Assembly (NCBI RefSeq): GCF_014643695.1
Contig: NZ_BMJY01000005.1
Location: 1-64,000 of the forward strand
Direction of reading: 5' to 3'
Source of the DNA: Microbacterium album
GTDB lineage: Bacteria > Actinomycetota > Actinomycetes > Actinomycetales > Microbacteriaceae
Length of the DNA stretch: 64,000 bases
A program made the translations under genes and the position numbers. The notes below the pieces were generated by a model. It saw nothing but the letters and a program-made list of their open reading frames with translations. It was not told the DNA's origin and did no database searches. Shown piece by piece: positions 33,881-42,803 of this stretch. The stretch's first letter is position 1. Each line of letters starts with the position of its first letter.

Positions 33881-35830
33881 TCAGGACGCGGCGCCGCCGG
33901 GGCGCTCGTCCTCGCTCCGGATGGGGCCCGTGTCGAGGACGCGCTTGACCTCCTCGGTCGTCACCACCGCGATCTGCTCGGTCGCCGACTCGTACCACTC
34001 GGTGAGCGCCGGGTCGTCCGTGTCGATGCGCGCGCCCGCCCCCTGCTCGGCCGCCACCTCGGTCGCGCCGAACACGAAGTCGTCGCCGTGCTCCTCGATA
34101 CCGCGCCGCACGCCCTGGGCGATCGCGGCACGCGCGAAGCGTCGGCGCAGGATGTACGGGTCCGTGCCCAGCTCGCGCGCCCACGCGATCATGACCCCGA
34201 TCACGATCACCGCGAACGGCAGCGCCGTGACCACCATGATCGACTGCAGACCCGACAGCGCGGTCTGACCACCGACCAGCAGTAGCGCGAGGGCCGCCGC
34301 ACCCAGCAGAACACCCCACGTGAGCGTCACCCACGTCGACGGCTCCGGCTTGCCGCGCTGGCTCATCGAGCCCATGACGATCGCGGCCGAGTCGGCCGAG
34401 GTGACGAAGAAGAGGATGATCGACAGCACCGCGAGCACCGACAGCACGGCCGCGAAGGGCAGGTTGTCGAACACCGCGAACAGCACGGCCTCCGTCCCGC
34501 CTTCGGCCATCGCGTCGCCGATGGCACCCGTCACCTCCTGGAAGTACATCGTCGTGCCGCCCATGATGCCGAACCACACGACGCACACGATCGAGGGCAC
34601 CACGATCACGACCGTGACGAACTCCCGCAGCGTCCGACCGCGCGAGATCTTCGCGATGAACATCCCCACGAAGGGCGTCCACGAGATCCACCAGGCCCAG
34701 TAGTTGTTGGTCCACGCCGCAACGAACTCGGCCGCGTCCTCGCCCTGCGACGGGTTGCGCATCAGCATGGCCCACAGCTCGTCGAAGAACGCCGCGACCG
34801 AGGCGGGCACCATGTTCAGCAGCAGCAACGTGGGTCCGCCGATGAAGATGACGATGCCGATGACGAGCGCGATGACCATGTTGATGTTCGAGAGCGCGCG
34901 GATTCCGCGCTTGATGCCGGACACGGCCGACACGACGAAGGCGCCGGTCAGCACGGTCACGACCACGATGAGGGCCGCATTGCCGAAGGGCCCCGCGCCC
35001 GTCAGGTATTCGACGCCGCGCGTGATCTGCAGGGCGCCCATGCCGAGCGTGACGCCCGTGCCGAACAGCGTCACGATGATCGCGAAGATGTCGATGAAGG
35101 CCCCGGCGGGGCCTTCCGTGCGCTCCTTGAAGATGGGCGCGAAGATCGCGGAGATGAGGGGGGCTCGGCCGCGGCGGTAGGCGGCGTAGGCGATCGCCCC
35201 GCCGACGAGCGCGTAGAAGCCCCAGGCCATGGGGCCCCAGTGCATGATGGCCTGCGCCAGGGCCACATGCATCGCCTCGCGCGTCTCGGCCTCGACCTCG
35301 AAACCGGGCGGGACGGACAGGAAGTAGGTCAGCGGCTCGGCGGGGCCCCAGAACAGCAGGCCGATGCCCATGCCGGCCGAGAACAGCATGGCGATCCAGG
35401 ATCCGGTCGAGAACTCCGGCTCCTCGTCGTCTGCGCCCAGCCGCACGCCGCCCGTGCGGCCGTAGCCCACGATGAGCATGAACACGAGCGTCACGATCGC
35501 CAGGAGGGAGAACAGCCATCCGAAGTTCTGCATGACCCAGCCGAGAGACGTCGCGCCGACGTCGCGGATGTTCCCGGGGGCCAGAAACGCCCACAGCACG
35601 ACGCCGAAGACCAGCACCCCGGCGATGCCGAACACGAGCCAGTTCGTCGAGAACGTGCGCCCGGTGTCCTCGACTCCGATGCCGGGGATGAGCGCGGGGT
35701 GGGTCACCTCCCGGACGAGCTTGGTGACCGGCTTGTTGCGGTCGTCCCGGTCGGTCTTCTCGCCGCCGTCGGGGCCCCGGCCGGATGCCCCGGTCCGGGT
35801 CGTGCGTTCGCGTTTCGGCTGATCGTCCAT
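33881..35830 (-). CDS. BCCT-family betaine/choline/carnitine transporter
   Basis: A 649-residue transporter with 12 membrane helices. The family core GMGIGLLFWGPAEPLTYF, the unwound Gly-rich helix 3, and the Trp-rich helix 8 NNYWAWWISWTPFVGMFIAKISRGRTLREF (Trp box for the quaternary ammonium) are present. It has a charged 45-residue N-terminus and an 85-residue acidic cytoplasmic C-terminus, as in osmosensing members such as BetP. Probable role: Na+-coupled uptake of glycine betaine in salt stress. Ribosome site GAGAGAG precedes the ATG. Confidence 0.93.
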   Translation of the reverse strand: MDDQPKRERTTRTGASGRGPDGGEKTDRDDRNKPVTKLVREVTHPALIPGIGVEDTGRTFSTNWLVFGIAGVLVFGVVLWAFLAPGNIRDVGATSLGWVMQNFGWLFSLLAIVTLVFMLIVGYGRTGGVRLGADDEEPEFSTGSWIAMLFSAGMGIGLLFWGPAEPLTYFLSVPPGFEVEAETREAMHVALAQAIMHWGPMAWGFYALVGGAIAYAAYRRGRAPLISAIFAPIFKERTEGPAGAFIDIFAIIVTLFGTGVTLGMGALQITRGVEYLTGAGPFGNAALIVVVTVLTGAFVVSAVSGIKRGIRALSNINMVIALVIGIVIFIGGPTLLLLNMVPASVAAFFDELWAMLMRNPSQGEDAAEFVAAWTNNYWAWWISWTPFVGMFIAKISRGRTLREFVTVVIVVPSIVCVVWFGIMGGTTMYFQEVTGAIGDAMAEGGTEAVLFAVFDNLPFAAVLSVLAVLSIILFFVTSADSAAIVMGSMSQRGKPEPSTWVTLTWGVLLGAAALALLLVGGQTALSGLQSIMVVTALPFAVIVIGVMIAWARELGTDPYILRRRFARAAIAQGVRRGIEEHGDDFVFGATEVAAEQGAGARIDTDDPALTEWYESATEQIAVVTTEEVKRVLDTGPIRSEDERPGGAAS

Positions 35831-35966
35831 GGACTCTCTCTCGTCGTGCGTTCTCGCAGTCTGGCCCCTTCGCCGCGCTCCAGGCTAGCCACCGAGCCGC
35901 GCAGCAGCACAATCCCCTGCCGGGACGCACCGCTCCGGGCAGTATCGTTGATCGATTCATGCCCCC

Positions 35967-35983
35967 TCGCGACTGCGTCGCGA
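35967..35983 (+). promoter_or_regulatory. Small inverted repeat in the permease leader
   Basis: TCGCGA-CTGCG-TCGCGA lies 23-39 nt before the permease ATG, upstream of its GAAGGAG ribosome site. It may be an operator or a weak mRNA hairpin. The rest of the 175-nt divergent gap with the BCCT gene shows no clear signal. Confidence 0.25.
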
Positions 35984-36005
35984 TTCCTCCGCGAAGGAGC
36001 CCCCT

Positions 36006-37358
36006 ATGCCCCTGTGGTCAGTCCACGGAAACGGCCGCACCGTCGAGCCCGGCCGCGTCGTCGCGCCGGGCGAGCGCCTGAACTGGCCCGCCACATTCGC
36101 GATGGGCGTCCAGCACGTCGTCGCGATGTTCGGCGCGACGTTCCTCGTGCCGACCATCACGGGCTTCCCCGTCTCGACCACCCTGCTGTTCAGCGGCCTC
36201 GGCACACTGCTGTTCCTCGTGGTGACGCGCAACAAGCTGCCCAGCTACCTCGGGTCGTCCTTCGCGTTCATCGCGCCCGTGACCGCGGCGACCGCGTCGG
36301 CCGGCATGGGCTCCGCCCTCGCCGGCATCGTCGCGGTCGGCGTGCTGCTGGCGCTGGTCGGCCTGCTGGTGCAGTTCGCGGGGCTCGGCTGGGTCGACCG
36401 GCTCATGCCTCCCGTCGTGGCCGGCGCGATCGTCGCACTGATCGGATTCAACCTCGCACCCGTCGCGTGGGACAGCTTCGCGGTCGACGCCGTGACCGCC
36501 ACGGTCACGCTCGCCGCGGTGATCCTCTTCGCCGTGCTGTTCAAGGGCTTCCTGGGACGGATCTCGATCTTCCTCGGCGTGCTCGTGGGCTATGCGTTCG
36601 CGGCCGTGCGCGGGTACTTCGGCACCGCGGACCCCCAGACCGGCAAGACCCCCGCCGAGGTGATCGCGGAGGCGCCGTGGCTCGGCCTCCCCGAGTTCCA
36701 CGTCCCGGACTTCGTCTCCCCCGGCACATGGTCGGCCATCGCCATGTTCCTGCCGGTCGTGCTGGTGCTGGTCGCCGAGAACGTCGGTCACGTGCGCGGG
36801 GTGGCGACCATGACGGATCCGTCGGTCAACCGCCACACGGGCCGGGCGCTGCTCGCCGACGGCCTCGCCACCACGCTGGCGGGCGCCGGCGGAGGCTCGG
36901 GCACCACCACGTACGGCGAGAACATCGGCGTCATGGCCGCCACGCGCGTGTACTCGACGGCGGTCTACTGGATCGCCGGATCCGTCGCGATCCTCCTCGC
37001 CTTCTCTCCCAAGATCGGCGCCGTCTTCAACTCCATCCCCGCGGGCGTCCTCGGCGGTGTGACGACCGCGCTCTACGGGCTCATCGGCATCATCGGCATC
37101 AAGATCTGGGTCGACAACCGCGTCGACTTCTCACGCCCCGTCAACCAGTACACCGCGGCTGTCGCGCTCGTGATCGGCATCGCGGGCTTCACGATGCAGT
37201 GGGAGGGCTTCGAGTTCGGCGGCATCGTGCTGGGCACGGTGGCCGCGCTGGTGATCTACCACGTGGGCAACCTCATCGCCCGCGCCCGCCGCTCCGGCGC
37301 GGACGACGGCGGCCCCATCCCCGCGGTCGGCCCGCTCGGCGGAGACCCGCGGGACTGA
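36006..37358 (+). CDS. Uracil/xanthine permease (NCS2 family)
   Basis: A 450-residue NCS2/UraA-like nucleobase:proton symporter with 14 predicted helices. LNWPATFAMGVQHVVAMFGATFLVP, SYLGSSFAFIAPV, LVLVAENVGHVRGV (substrate-site Glu in helix 8) and GGSGTTTYGENIGVMAATRVYS (helix 10 motif with conserved Glu) are diagnostic. The exact base, uracil or xanthine, is not decided by sequence; UraA-like uracil transport seems likeliest. GAAGGAG ribosome site. It converges on the LRV gene with 3 nt between the stops. Confidence 0.92.
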   Translation: MPLWSVHGNGRTVEPGRVVAPGERLNWPATFAMGVQHVVAMFGATFLVPTITGFPVSTTLLFSGLGTLLFLVVTRNKLPSYLGSSFAFIAPVTAATASAGMGSALAGIVAVGVLLALVGLLVQFAGLGWVDRLMPPVVAGAIVALIGFNLAPVAWDSFAVDAVTATVTLAAVILFAVLFKGFLGRISIFLGVLVGYAFAAVRGYFGTADPQTGKTPAEVIAEAPWLGLPEFHVPDFVSPGTWSAIAMFLPVVLVLVAENVGHVRGVATMTDPSVNRHTGRALLADGLATTLAGAGGGSGTTTYGENIGVMAATRVYSTAVYWIAGSVAILLAFSPKIGAVFNSIPAGVLGGVTTALYGLIGIIGIKIWVDNRVDFSRPVNQYTAAVALVIGIAGFTMQWEGFEFGGIVLGTVAALVIYHVGNLIARARRSGADDGGPIPAVGPLGGDPRD

Positions 37359-37361
37359 CGC

Positions 37362-38923
37362 TCACGGCGTCCTCCACAGCTCGGCCAGGTCCCCGTCCTG
37401 CGCCGCGTCGGCATAGCCGTCGACGCCGCGCGCCAGCGCACGATACAGCGTCTGGAGCGGGCTCAGCTGCCAGCCGCCGTCCGTGCGCACCGCCACGGCC
37501 GCCGGCCGATCGAGGCCAAGCGTGCGAGCCGGAGCCCACGACGCCGAGCAGCCTGAGGAGCTCGACCCGTCACTCTTCGACAAATCGAGGCACCCCCCTC
37601 GAGACGGAACGTCGTCGTGTCGAACTCCGCGTATCCCTGATAGGTTCCCTCGACGCGCTCGATGGGCGCGGACGCCCGGTCCCCGTCGCGCGCCCACTCC
37701 GCGCGGGCGTCACCGAACCGCAGTTCACTGTGGGACGGGAGCACGACAGCGCCGTATACCGCCACCAGACGCCGCTCCGGGAGGGGGAGGGTCCGAGCCA
37801 GCGATTCCGTATCTCCCGTGCGCACGAAGGCCGACAACCCGTCCAGGAAGCTCCGCAAAGCTCCGTCAGGATCGGTTGCCACGTGCGGTTCCGGGACTCG
37901 GCCACCGACGATTCGGTCGCGCTCGAGACCGAGTGCGGCGGCGGCATATCCGTCCGCGAGGGTCAGCAGCGGACTGACGTACCAACCCGTTTCCTCCACG
38001 GTGACGAGCGAGTAGGGCCACACGCCCCCGACACCTCCTGCCCACTCCTGTCGGAGGGTGCCGATGTCCCACGTCTGCGGGAGCATCTCCGCAATCCCGG
38101 AGGCGAGCGCGGCGCGGGTGCCGTCCAGAGTCGCGGCGATGTCGTCGCTGCGGTATCCCGAAGCCTCCATACCTGATGCGGTGAGAGGGTCGGAGAAGGC
38201 GCGCAGAGCATCGGCCAGCTCTTCCGCGTCGGCAGCGACGGTGACCGCGCCGGCGACGACGCTCACCCTGACGACGCCGTCCGCCAGTTCGCGCTCCTCG
38301 AACTCGAGCGCGGTCGTCGTGATCGTCACGCTGGCGGCCAGGGCATCCAGCAGATCGCCGTAGTTCGCCTCGCCCAACGACGCCTCCCTGACCGAGTGGT
38401 AGACGTCGATGAGACCGGTGGTCTCACTCGGGGCGAGTGACGCGAACAGGTCGAGCATGTCCCGCGCCGCCACCGCGTCGAGCGTTCTCTCGACGGCGGC
38501 CGTGGGCGACGATGCCCCCGAAGGGCGCATGGCGACCCAGACCACGGCGGCTCCGCCGATCAGCACCGAGACGACGCCGGCCGCGATGAGGCCGATCACG
38601 AGGCTGCGGGGACGCCGTGAGGTCGACGGATGGTGCGGCGGCGCGACCGGCGCTTCCGTCGACGGGTTCTCGTGCAGGACCCGTCCGGCGGCGCTGATGT
38701 CGGGCGCCGGCGGCGGAGGGGGTGGAGTGCGCCGCCGGGAGACGGCCTCCTGCGCGCTCGCGTCGCCATAGCGCGCGAGCCAATCGAGCAGCCCTTCGTA
38801 GGCATGAGGATGAAGGGCGACCTGCGCTCCGAGGTCAGGGCGCTCGACGACAAGCCGAGCGAGTTCCTCTCCCGCCATCGTCGGCGGGAGAGGGGAAGCG
38901 CCTTGCTCGGGCGACGTGGTCAC
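37362..38923 (-). pseudogene. LRV-domain single-pass membrane protein, frameshifted in a G run
   Basis: From GTG at 38921-38923 (GAAGGAG five bases upstream) the frame encodes a variant leucine-rich-repeat domain (LARLVVERPDLGAQVALHPHAYEGLLDWLARYG), a Pro-rich linker, one membrane helix (LVIGLIAAGVVSVLIGGAAVVWVAM) and a large extracytoplasmic domain. In a run of six G (plus-strand C at 37593-37598) the frame is lost; adding one G restores it, giving a 520-residue protein ending CLDLSKSDGSS...GGWQLSPLQTLYRALARG...LAELWRTP at 37362. Without it, translation runs on with unrelated Arg-rich residues. Either a sequencing error, slippage-based variation or a recent lesion. Last gene of the secretion block; function unknown. 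Confidence 0.75.
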
Positions 38924-38991
38924 AGTGGCTCCTTCTTCTCGGATCGAATCTCGACCGCGTTTCTCGACACGCATCCGCGGCACGGTCGCTG

Positions 38992-39588
38992 TCAGGCCTG
39001 TGGTTCGCCCGTGATGGCGTGGGCCCACGCCCGCAGCTCCGGATAGGCCGCCGGGTGCGCCGCGATCGCGGCCGCGAACTCCGGGTGCGCGGCCGCGATC
39101 TCGGCCAGTCGGGACGCCGACGTGCTCGGGTCGTGCACCTCGGCCCACGCGGCCTGGCGCGGATCGGGCGCGGCCACGGGGCTGTGCGGCTCGGCGGGAG
39201 CGGGCGCGCCCTGAGCGTGCTCCCACGGTGCGGCTGCGGGCCCCTGCCCCGCTGCAGCGGCGGCGGGTCCGGCCGCTCCATGGAACGACTCGTCGTACTG
39301 CGTGTGCGCCGGTCCGCCCTGCAGCGCCTGCCGCTTCTGCTCGTTGAGCGCGGTCCGGACGATGGCGCCGGCGGCCAGCAGCGCGAGCACGGGCCCCGCG
39401 AGCACCACGCTCGGATACCGGAATGACGGCATGTTGCCGATCACGAGGGCCGCCACGACGAGCCCCCCGCCCACGAGCACGGCGATCATCCTCGTCCGCG
39501 CGGGGATCGTGGATATGGGGATGGCGGCGATCGCCGCGCTGATGATCCCCGTCAGCAGCACGAGCGTGTCGAAGAAGCTCCAGTACAT
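38992..39588 (-). CDS. Membrane protein with C-terminal variant leucine-rich-repeat domain
   Basis: A 198-residue protein with three N-terminal membrane helices (SFFDTLVLLTGIISAAIAAIPI, MIAVLVGGGLVVAALVIG, VVLAGPVLALLAAGAIVRTAL), an Ala/Gln/Pro-rich linker, and a C-terminal LRV-like module (ASRLAEIAAAHPEFAAAIAAHPAAYPELRAWAHAI). The same module opens the next protein. ATG at 39588 follows the FHA gene's TGA by one base, so the two are translationally linked. Function unknown; probably a membrane adaptor of the secretion locus. Confidence 0.8.
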   Translation of the reverse strand: MYWSFFDTLVLLTGIISAAIAAIPISTIPARTRMIAVLVGGGLVVAALVIGNMPSFRYPSVVLAGPVLALLAAGAIVRTALNEQKRQALQGGPAHTQYDESFHGAAGPAAAAAGQGPAAAPWEHAQGAPAPAEPHSPVAAPDPRQAAWAEVHDPSTSASRLAEIAAAHPEFAAAIAAHPAAYPELRAWAHAITGEPQA

Positions 39589-39589
39589 G

Positions 39590-40768
39590 TCAGGTCCCCA
39601 GTCGTGCCGTGATCGTGATCTGGCCGGCGGTGACGGCCCAGCCGTCGCCCACCGGCATGGCGACTCCCGCCGGGCACTCGGTCGCCTCACCCACGAGGTT
39701 CGTGACCGAGGTCCCGTTGGTCGACTGCAGGTCGGTCACCCAGAGCATCCCGCCCCGGACGTCGAGCAGGGCGTGGGTCTTGGAGATCGACTTCCACGGG
39801 TCGTTCACGGGGAGAGCCCGCGCCTGCGGATGCGATTCCGGCGCGACGGGGGCGCGACCGAAGACGAGCGGGGCGTCTGCGGCGATCCTCTGGCCGTCCG
39901 AGAAGTGCAGCGTCCAGGGGCGCGGGGCCGACCCGCTCTGCGACGCGCGGGTCGCCTCCAGGTCGTCGTCCTCGGCGAACTGCTGGGCAGCCAGCGGAGT
40001 CGCGCCGGGGATCGACGGCGGCACGGGCGGCGACGGTACCGCTGTGGGCCCCGCCGGCGGTAAGACCGTTCTTTCGGCACCCGGCAACCCGGTGATCAAT
40101 CCTGCGAGCGCAGGCCCAGGTGGCGCGGCCGACTGCGCCATCGCGGGCGCAGGCACCGCAGGACGCTCCTCCCGCGGCGGAGACGACGGACGCGGGGGCG
40201 GAGGCGGAGGCGGAGGCGGAGGCGAATCCGGAAGTGGAGGCGGCGGCGACGGCGGCGCGCCGATGAACGGCGGCCCGGACGCGGGATGGACGGGCGGCAC
40301 GGAGGGCACGGGCGGCGCGGGGGCGGCGGGAGCACCGGTCTGCACGCCGGTGCGCAATCCGATCCGGGCCGTCGCGTCGGCGGCGCGGACCTGTCCGGCG
40401 AGGTTCTCGGCGAACTGCATGTAGGTGTGGTGGGCCACCATGCTCTTGCCGCCCACCGGCACGAACCCGCCCACGGTCGGCTGGCTCGTCAGGTACCACT
40501 CGATGCTGGTGGTCGCGTAGGTCCGCCCGTTCTGCACCGTGAAGGTCAGCAGGAACACCATGTACTTCTTGAACGAGATCAGGAAGTCGTTGACACGGAA
40601 CTCGATCTCGCGGTCGCTCGAGCGCGTCGAGACGATGCGCTGCTTCCCCTTCCACAGATCGCCGGTGCTCTCGTGCGCGGCCCGCTGCGCCATATTGGCG
40701 ACCTGCTCCACGGAGAGCGCCGTCTCGATGTCGACGCCGTTCCACGCGAACTTGTGCGGCTTAGCCAT
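39590..40768 (-). CDS. FHA-domain protein with N-terminal conserved domain
   Basis: A 392-residue cytoplasmic protein. Residues 1-135 form a globular domain (HKFAWNGVDIETALSVEQVA, DFLISFKKYMVFLLTFTVQNGRTYATTSIEWYLTS) of unknown function. A roughly 125-residue Pro-rich linker with a run of ten prolines follows. The C-terminus is an FHA fold: VFGRAPV, KSISKTHALLDV (phosphothreonine-binding Ser/His) and DLQSTNGTSV. It should bind proteins phosphorylated by the kinase at 47956, linking phosphorylation to secretion. Confidence 0.88.
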   Translation of the reverse strand: MAKPHKFAWNGVDIETALSVEQVANMAQRAAHESTGDLWKGKQRIVSTRSSDREIEFRVNDFLISFKKYMVFLLTFTVQNGRTYATTSIEWYLTSQPTVGGFVPVGGKSMVAHHTYMQFAENLAGQVRAADATARIGLRTGVQTGAPAAPAPPVPSVPPVHPASGPPFIGAPPSPPPPLPDSPPPPPPPPPPRPSSPPREERPAVPAPAMAQSAAPPGPALAGLITGLPGAERTVLPPAGPTAVPSPPVPPSIPGATPLAAQQFAEDDDLEATRASQSGSAPRPWTLHFSDGQRIAADAPLVFGRAPVAPESHPQARALPVNDPWKSISKTHALLDVRGGMLWVTDLQSTNGTSVTNLVGEATECPAGVAMPVGDGWAVTAGQITITARLGT

Positions 40769-40818
40769 CGGACTCGGTCAATCTCTCGGGGACCGGCGGC
40801 GATCCGTCCGCGACTGGG

Positions 40819-41412
40819 TCACAGGTCCGCCAGCATGGCCGGCAGGACGTCCCCAAGCGGGCGACGCGCGTCGCGGGGCGGTTCCAGCTGCCCGTGCGCG
40901 TAATCGCCTACGTCGGTGAGGTCTCCCGCCACGATCGCGTAATTCCCGCGCTCGGGCGAGGAGGGCATCAGCAGCGTGACCGCTGGTGCTCGAAGCTCGA
41001 TGAACCCGGCGACGACGCGTCGCGCGTGGTCGGCGTCGACGAGCTGGAGTTCGCTGATGCCGGCCGACGAAGTGACGACGACCGCGCGGGAGTGCTCGTC
41101 CGCGGCGAATACCGTGAGCCACGCCCCCCCAGCCTTGAGGGGGTCCTCCTGCTCCGATGGGAACAGGACGGCGCGGGCGACCGCACCTACACCCGGCCGT
41201 ACGAGCCGGCGCACGTCTTCGCTCGGCAGCCCGTCCGGTCCCTCGTCGATGAGCTGCCTGACCATGAACGACCGCACGCCGCGCGCAGCGGCACGTTCCA
41301 ACTCCCCGCGGTCCTCGACGTCGACCGTCGGGAGGACGCCTTTCCACTCCCCTCCCAGCTCGACGGCGGCGGCAATGATCTCGTCGTCGGTCAATCGCAC
41401 TACGTCATTCAT
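40819..41412 (-). CDS. EspG-like protein (putative secretion chaperone)
   Basis: A 197-residue protein of one alpha/beta domain: LTDDEIIAAAVELGGEW, ARGVRSFMVRQLIDEG, RLVRPGVGAVARAVLF, WLTVFAADEHSRAVVVTS, ELQLVDADHARRVVAGFI. This succession (an ARGvRSf helix, then repeated strands, then a ligand-like strand and helix) resembles the EspG chaperones of ESX systems, and it follows the genes for the WXG substrates directly, where EspG would be expected. Assignment rests on pattern and position. Ribosome site AGAGAGACAG. An immunity protein for the preceding gene product is the alternative. Confidence 0.5.
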   Translation of the reverse strand: MNDVVRLTDDEIIAAAVELGGEWKGVLPTVDVEDRGELERAAARGVRSFMVRQLIDEGPDGLPSEDVRRLVRPGVGAVARAVLFPSEQEDPLKAGGAWLTVFAADEHSRAVVVTSSAGISELQLVDADHARRVVAGFIELRAPAVTLLMPSSPERGNYAIVAGDLTDVGDYAHGQLEPPRDARRPLGDVLPAMLADL

Positions 41413-41469
41413 CAGATCTGCTGTCTCTCTTCGTTGTCGCTATGGTCCACGCCGCGTCATCTCGGCGGA

Positions 41470-42270
41470 TCAGGGCAGCCAGGAGATGGCCTTCACGCCG
41501 GCCTTGTAGAGTTCTTCAAGGAGCGCGCCGGGATTCTGCTGGATATAGCGCATGTTGCGCTCCCACTGCTCCGCGCCGAAGTCTGCGGCGATGAACCCCG
41601 CGACAGCCTCCGAACCGGCCTTCACCCCCACGCCGGCGATCGCGAGCACAGGGTTCTTGGTGCTTTTCAGGATGCGGGAGACGATGTCCGCCGCATCGTG
41701 CCCGTTGAAGGTCCCCTGCGCGATGCGGTCGAGCCATGTCACCATGCTCATTCCCAGGCCGAGCTTCGAGAAGCCGGGGACCTTGCCGATGTCCGCCCAT
41801 TTCAGGCCCTTGACCACGGCGCTGATCGCATCCCAGGCGGGTATCCCGAAGACTGTTCCCCCGCGAATAAGCCGGACCAGTCCTGGGAGGTCGAACAGAC
41901 GCAGCCATGGGATCGGTACCGGCAGTGTGGTTGCAATAAGACCGGGCGGGAGAGGTCCACCGCCACCGCCGCCGCCCGCACCGGCAAAGCCCCGGCCGCT
42001 GTCGACGGCGCTCGCGCGTTCCTGTTCGTCGGCGTTGCGGCGCAGGGCGGCCGCCGCGTCACGCAGTCTCGCGGCGGCCACCTTGAGCTTCACGCTGTGC
42101 TCCGAGTCCCACTGGGCGCGGAATCGCACGGCAACCGGGCCGAACCACGCCTGGATGCGGATGGCGTTGCCGACCGTCATGCGATCGGCGTCCAGCCGGT
42201 CCGCCGCGCTGCTGAAGTGCCCCGCCAACTGGCGCAACTGGGCGACATCCGCCCCGTACATTCCGCTCAT
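41470..42270 (-). CDS. Long WXG-motif protein, putative type VII secretion substrate
   Basis: A 266-residue protein. Residues 1-90 form a WXG100-like helical hairpin with W42-F-G at the turn (QAWFGPVAVRFRAQW) and Ala/Arg-rich flanking helices. After a run of eight glycines (about 102-108) comes a C-terminal domain of about 155 residues (WLRLFDLPGLVRLIRGGT, DAISAVVKGLKWADIGKVPGF, IVSRILKSTKNPVLAIAGVGVKAGSEAV) that I cannot assign, weakly hydrophobic. This layout is that of LXG/PPE-like substrates, probably a heterodimer partner of the WXG100 at 42336. A C-terminal toxin is possible, not shown. Ribosome site GAGGAGAA. Confidence 0.75.
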   Translation of the reverse strand: MSGMYGADVAQLRQLAGHFSSAADRLDADRMTVGNAIRIQAWFGPVAVRFRAQWDSEHSVKLKVAAARLRDAAAALRRNADEQERASAVDSGRGFAGAGGGGGGGPLPPGLIATTLPVPIPWLRLFDLPGLVRLIRGGTVFGIPAWDAISAVVKGLKWADIGKVPGFSKLGLGMSMVTWLDRIAQGTFNGHDAADIVSRILKSTKNPVLAIAGVGVKAGSEAVAGFIAADFGAEQWERNMRYIQQNPGALLEELYKAGVKAISWLP

Positions 42271-42335
42271 GGTTCTCCTCGGTCACGTGCTCGCCGGTCC
42301 GGGCCCGCCGGTGAGGGGCGACGCGCCCCTCACCC

Positions 42336-42602
42336 TCAGGAGTTGGACGTCTGCTCCTGCTGGGCGGCGTTCTGCTGCGCCCGGGCGGCGGCATCCTTCA
42401 GCGCCGACGCGACGTTGCGGAGCGCCGCCGTGTGCTGCCCGCTCCAGTCGTTGCGGAACTGCGTGGCGTCGGGCCCCTCCCACTGCGTCGCATTGAGCGC
42501 GCTCGTCAGCGTCGCGAGGATGTTCTCGATATCGCTCGCGCGGGCGTTGAGCTGCGCGCTGAGCTGGCGGACCTGCTGGACGTCAAGACCCCAAACGGCC
42601 AT
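42336..42602 (-). CDS. WXG100 family type VII secretion substrate (EsxA-like)
   Basis: An 88-residue helical hairpin protein with the defining W41-E-G43 turn (ATQWEGPDATQFRNDW), the usual length and a Gln/Ala-rich C-terminal helix ending QNAAQQEQTSNS. Exported WXG100 proteins act as dimers and as secretion partners for larger substrates. It is preceded by GGGAGAG and an A-rich stretch, a strong ribosome site for these genes, and lies downstream of a 200-nt structured gap after eccC. Confidence 0.93.
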   Translation of the reverse strand: MAVWGLDVQQVRQLSAQLNARASDIENILATLTSALNATQWEGPDATQFRNDWSGQHTAALRNVASALKDAAARAQQNAAQQEQTSNS

Positions 42603-42628
42603 TTATCTCTCCCTGCTTTTCTTTGTGA

Positions 42629-42780
42629 TGATCGGAATCCGCGTTCCGGATTCCCTTCGTCCCGCTCGTTCGCGGGACCAAGTCGTGGAGGGGAAATCCC
42701 CGGCGGGAATTCCCCTGCGAGAAAGCTATGCGCGCCCCCGGCCTAACGTCGATGGGGATGAATCTCCATCGGGCGCGCAC
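42629..42780 (-). other. Hairpin-rich intergenic region between eccC and the WXG100 gene
   Basis: Four inverted repeats fill the 201-nt gap: GGAATCCG/CGGATTCC (42634-42654); GTCCCGC/GCGGGAC (42659-42678); an 11-bp arm pair starting GGGGAA with one mismatch (42690-42715); and a 9-bp stem at 42750-42771 closed by an outer perfect 9-bp stem TGCGCGCCC (42729-42737)/GGGCGCGCA (42771-42779). The upstream arm could terminate or process the eccC message; the rest would stabilise the WXG100 transcript. Confidence 0.65.
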
Positions 42781-42803
42781 GTTTCCGGTGCTTCGCATTT
42801 CCC

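Noticed and set aside
33863-33921. A 15-bp direct repeat (CGTCCTCGCTCCGGA) at 33863 and 33907
   Set aside because: One copy lies in the gap after purC and one within the end of the BCCT gene. Too short for an attachment site and no mobile gene is near; likely chance or a small local duplication.
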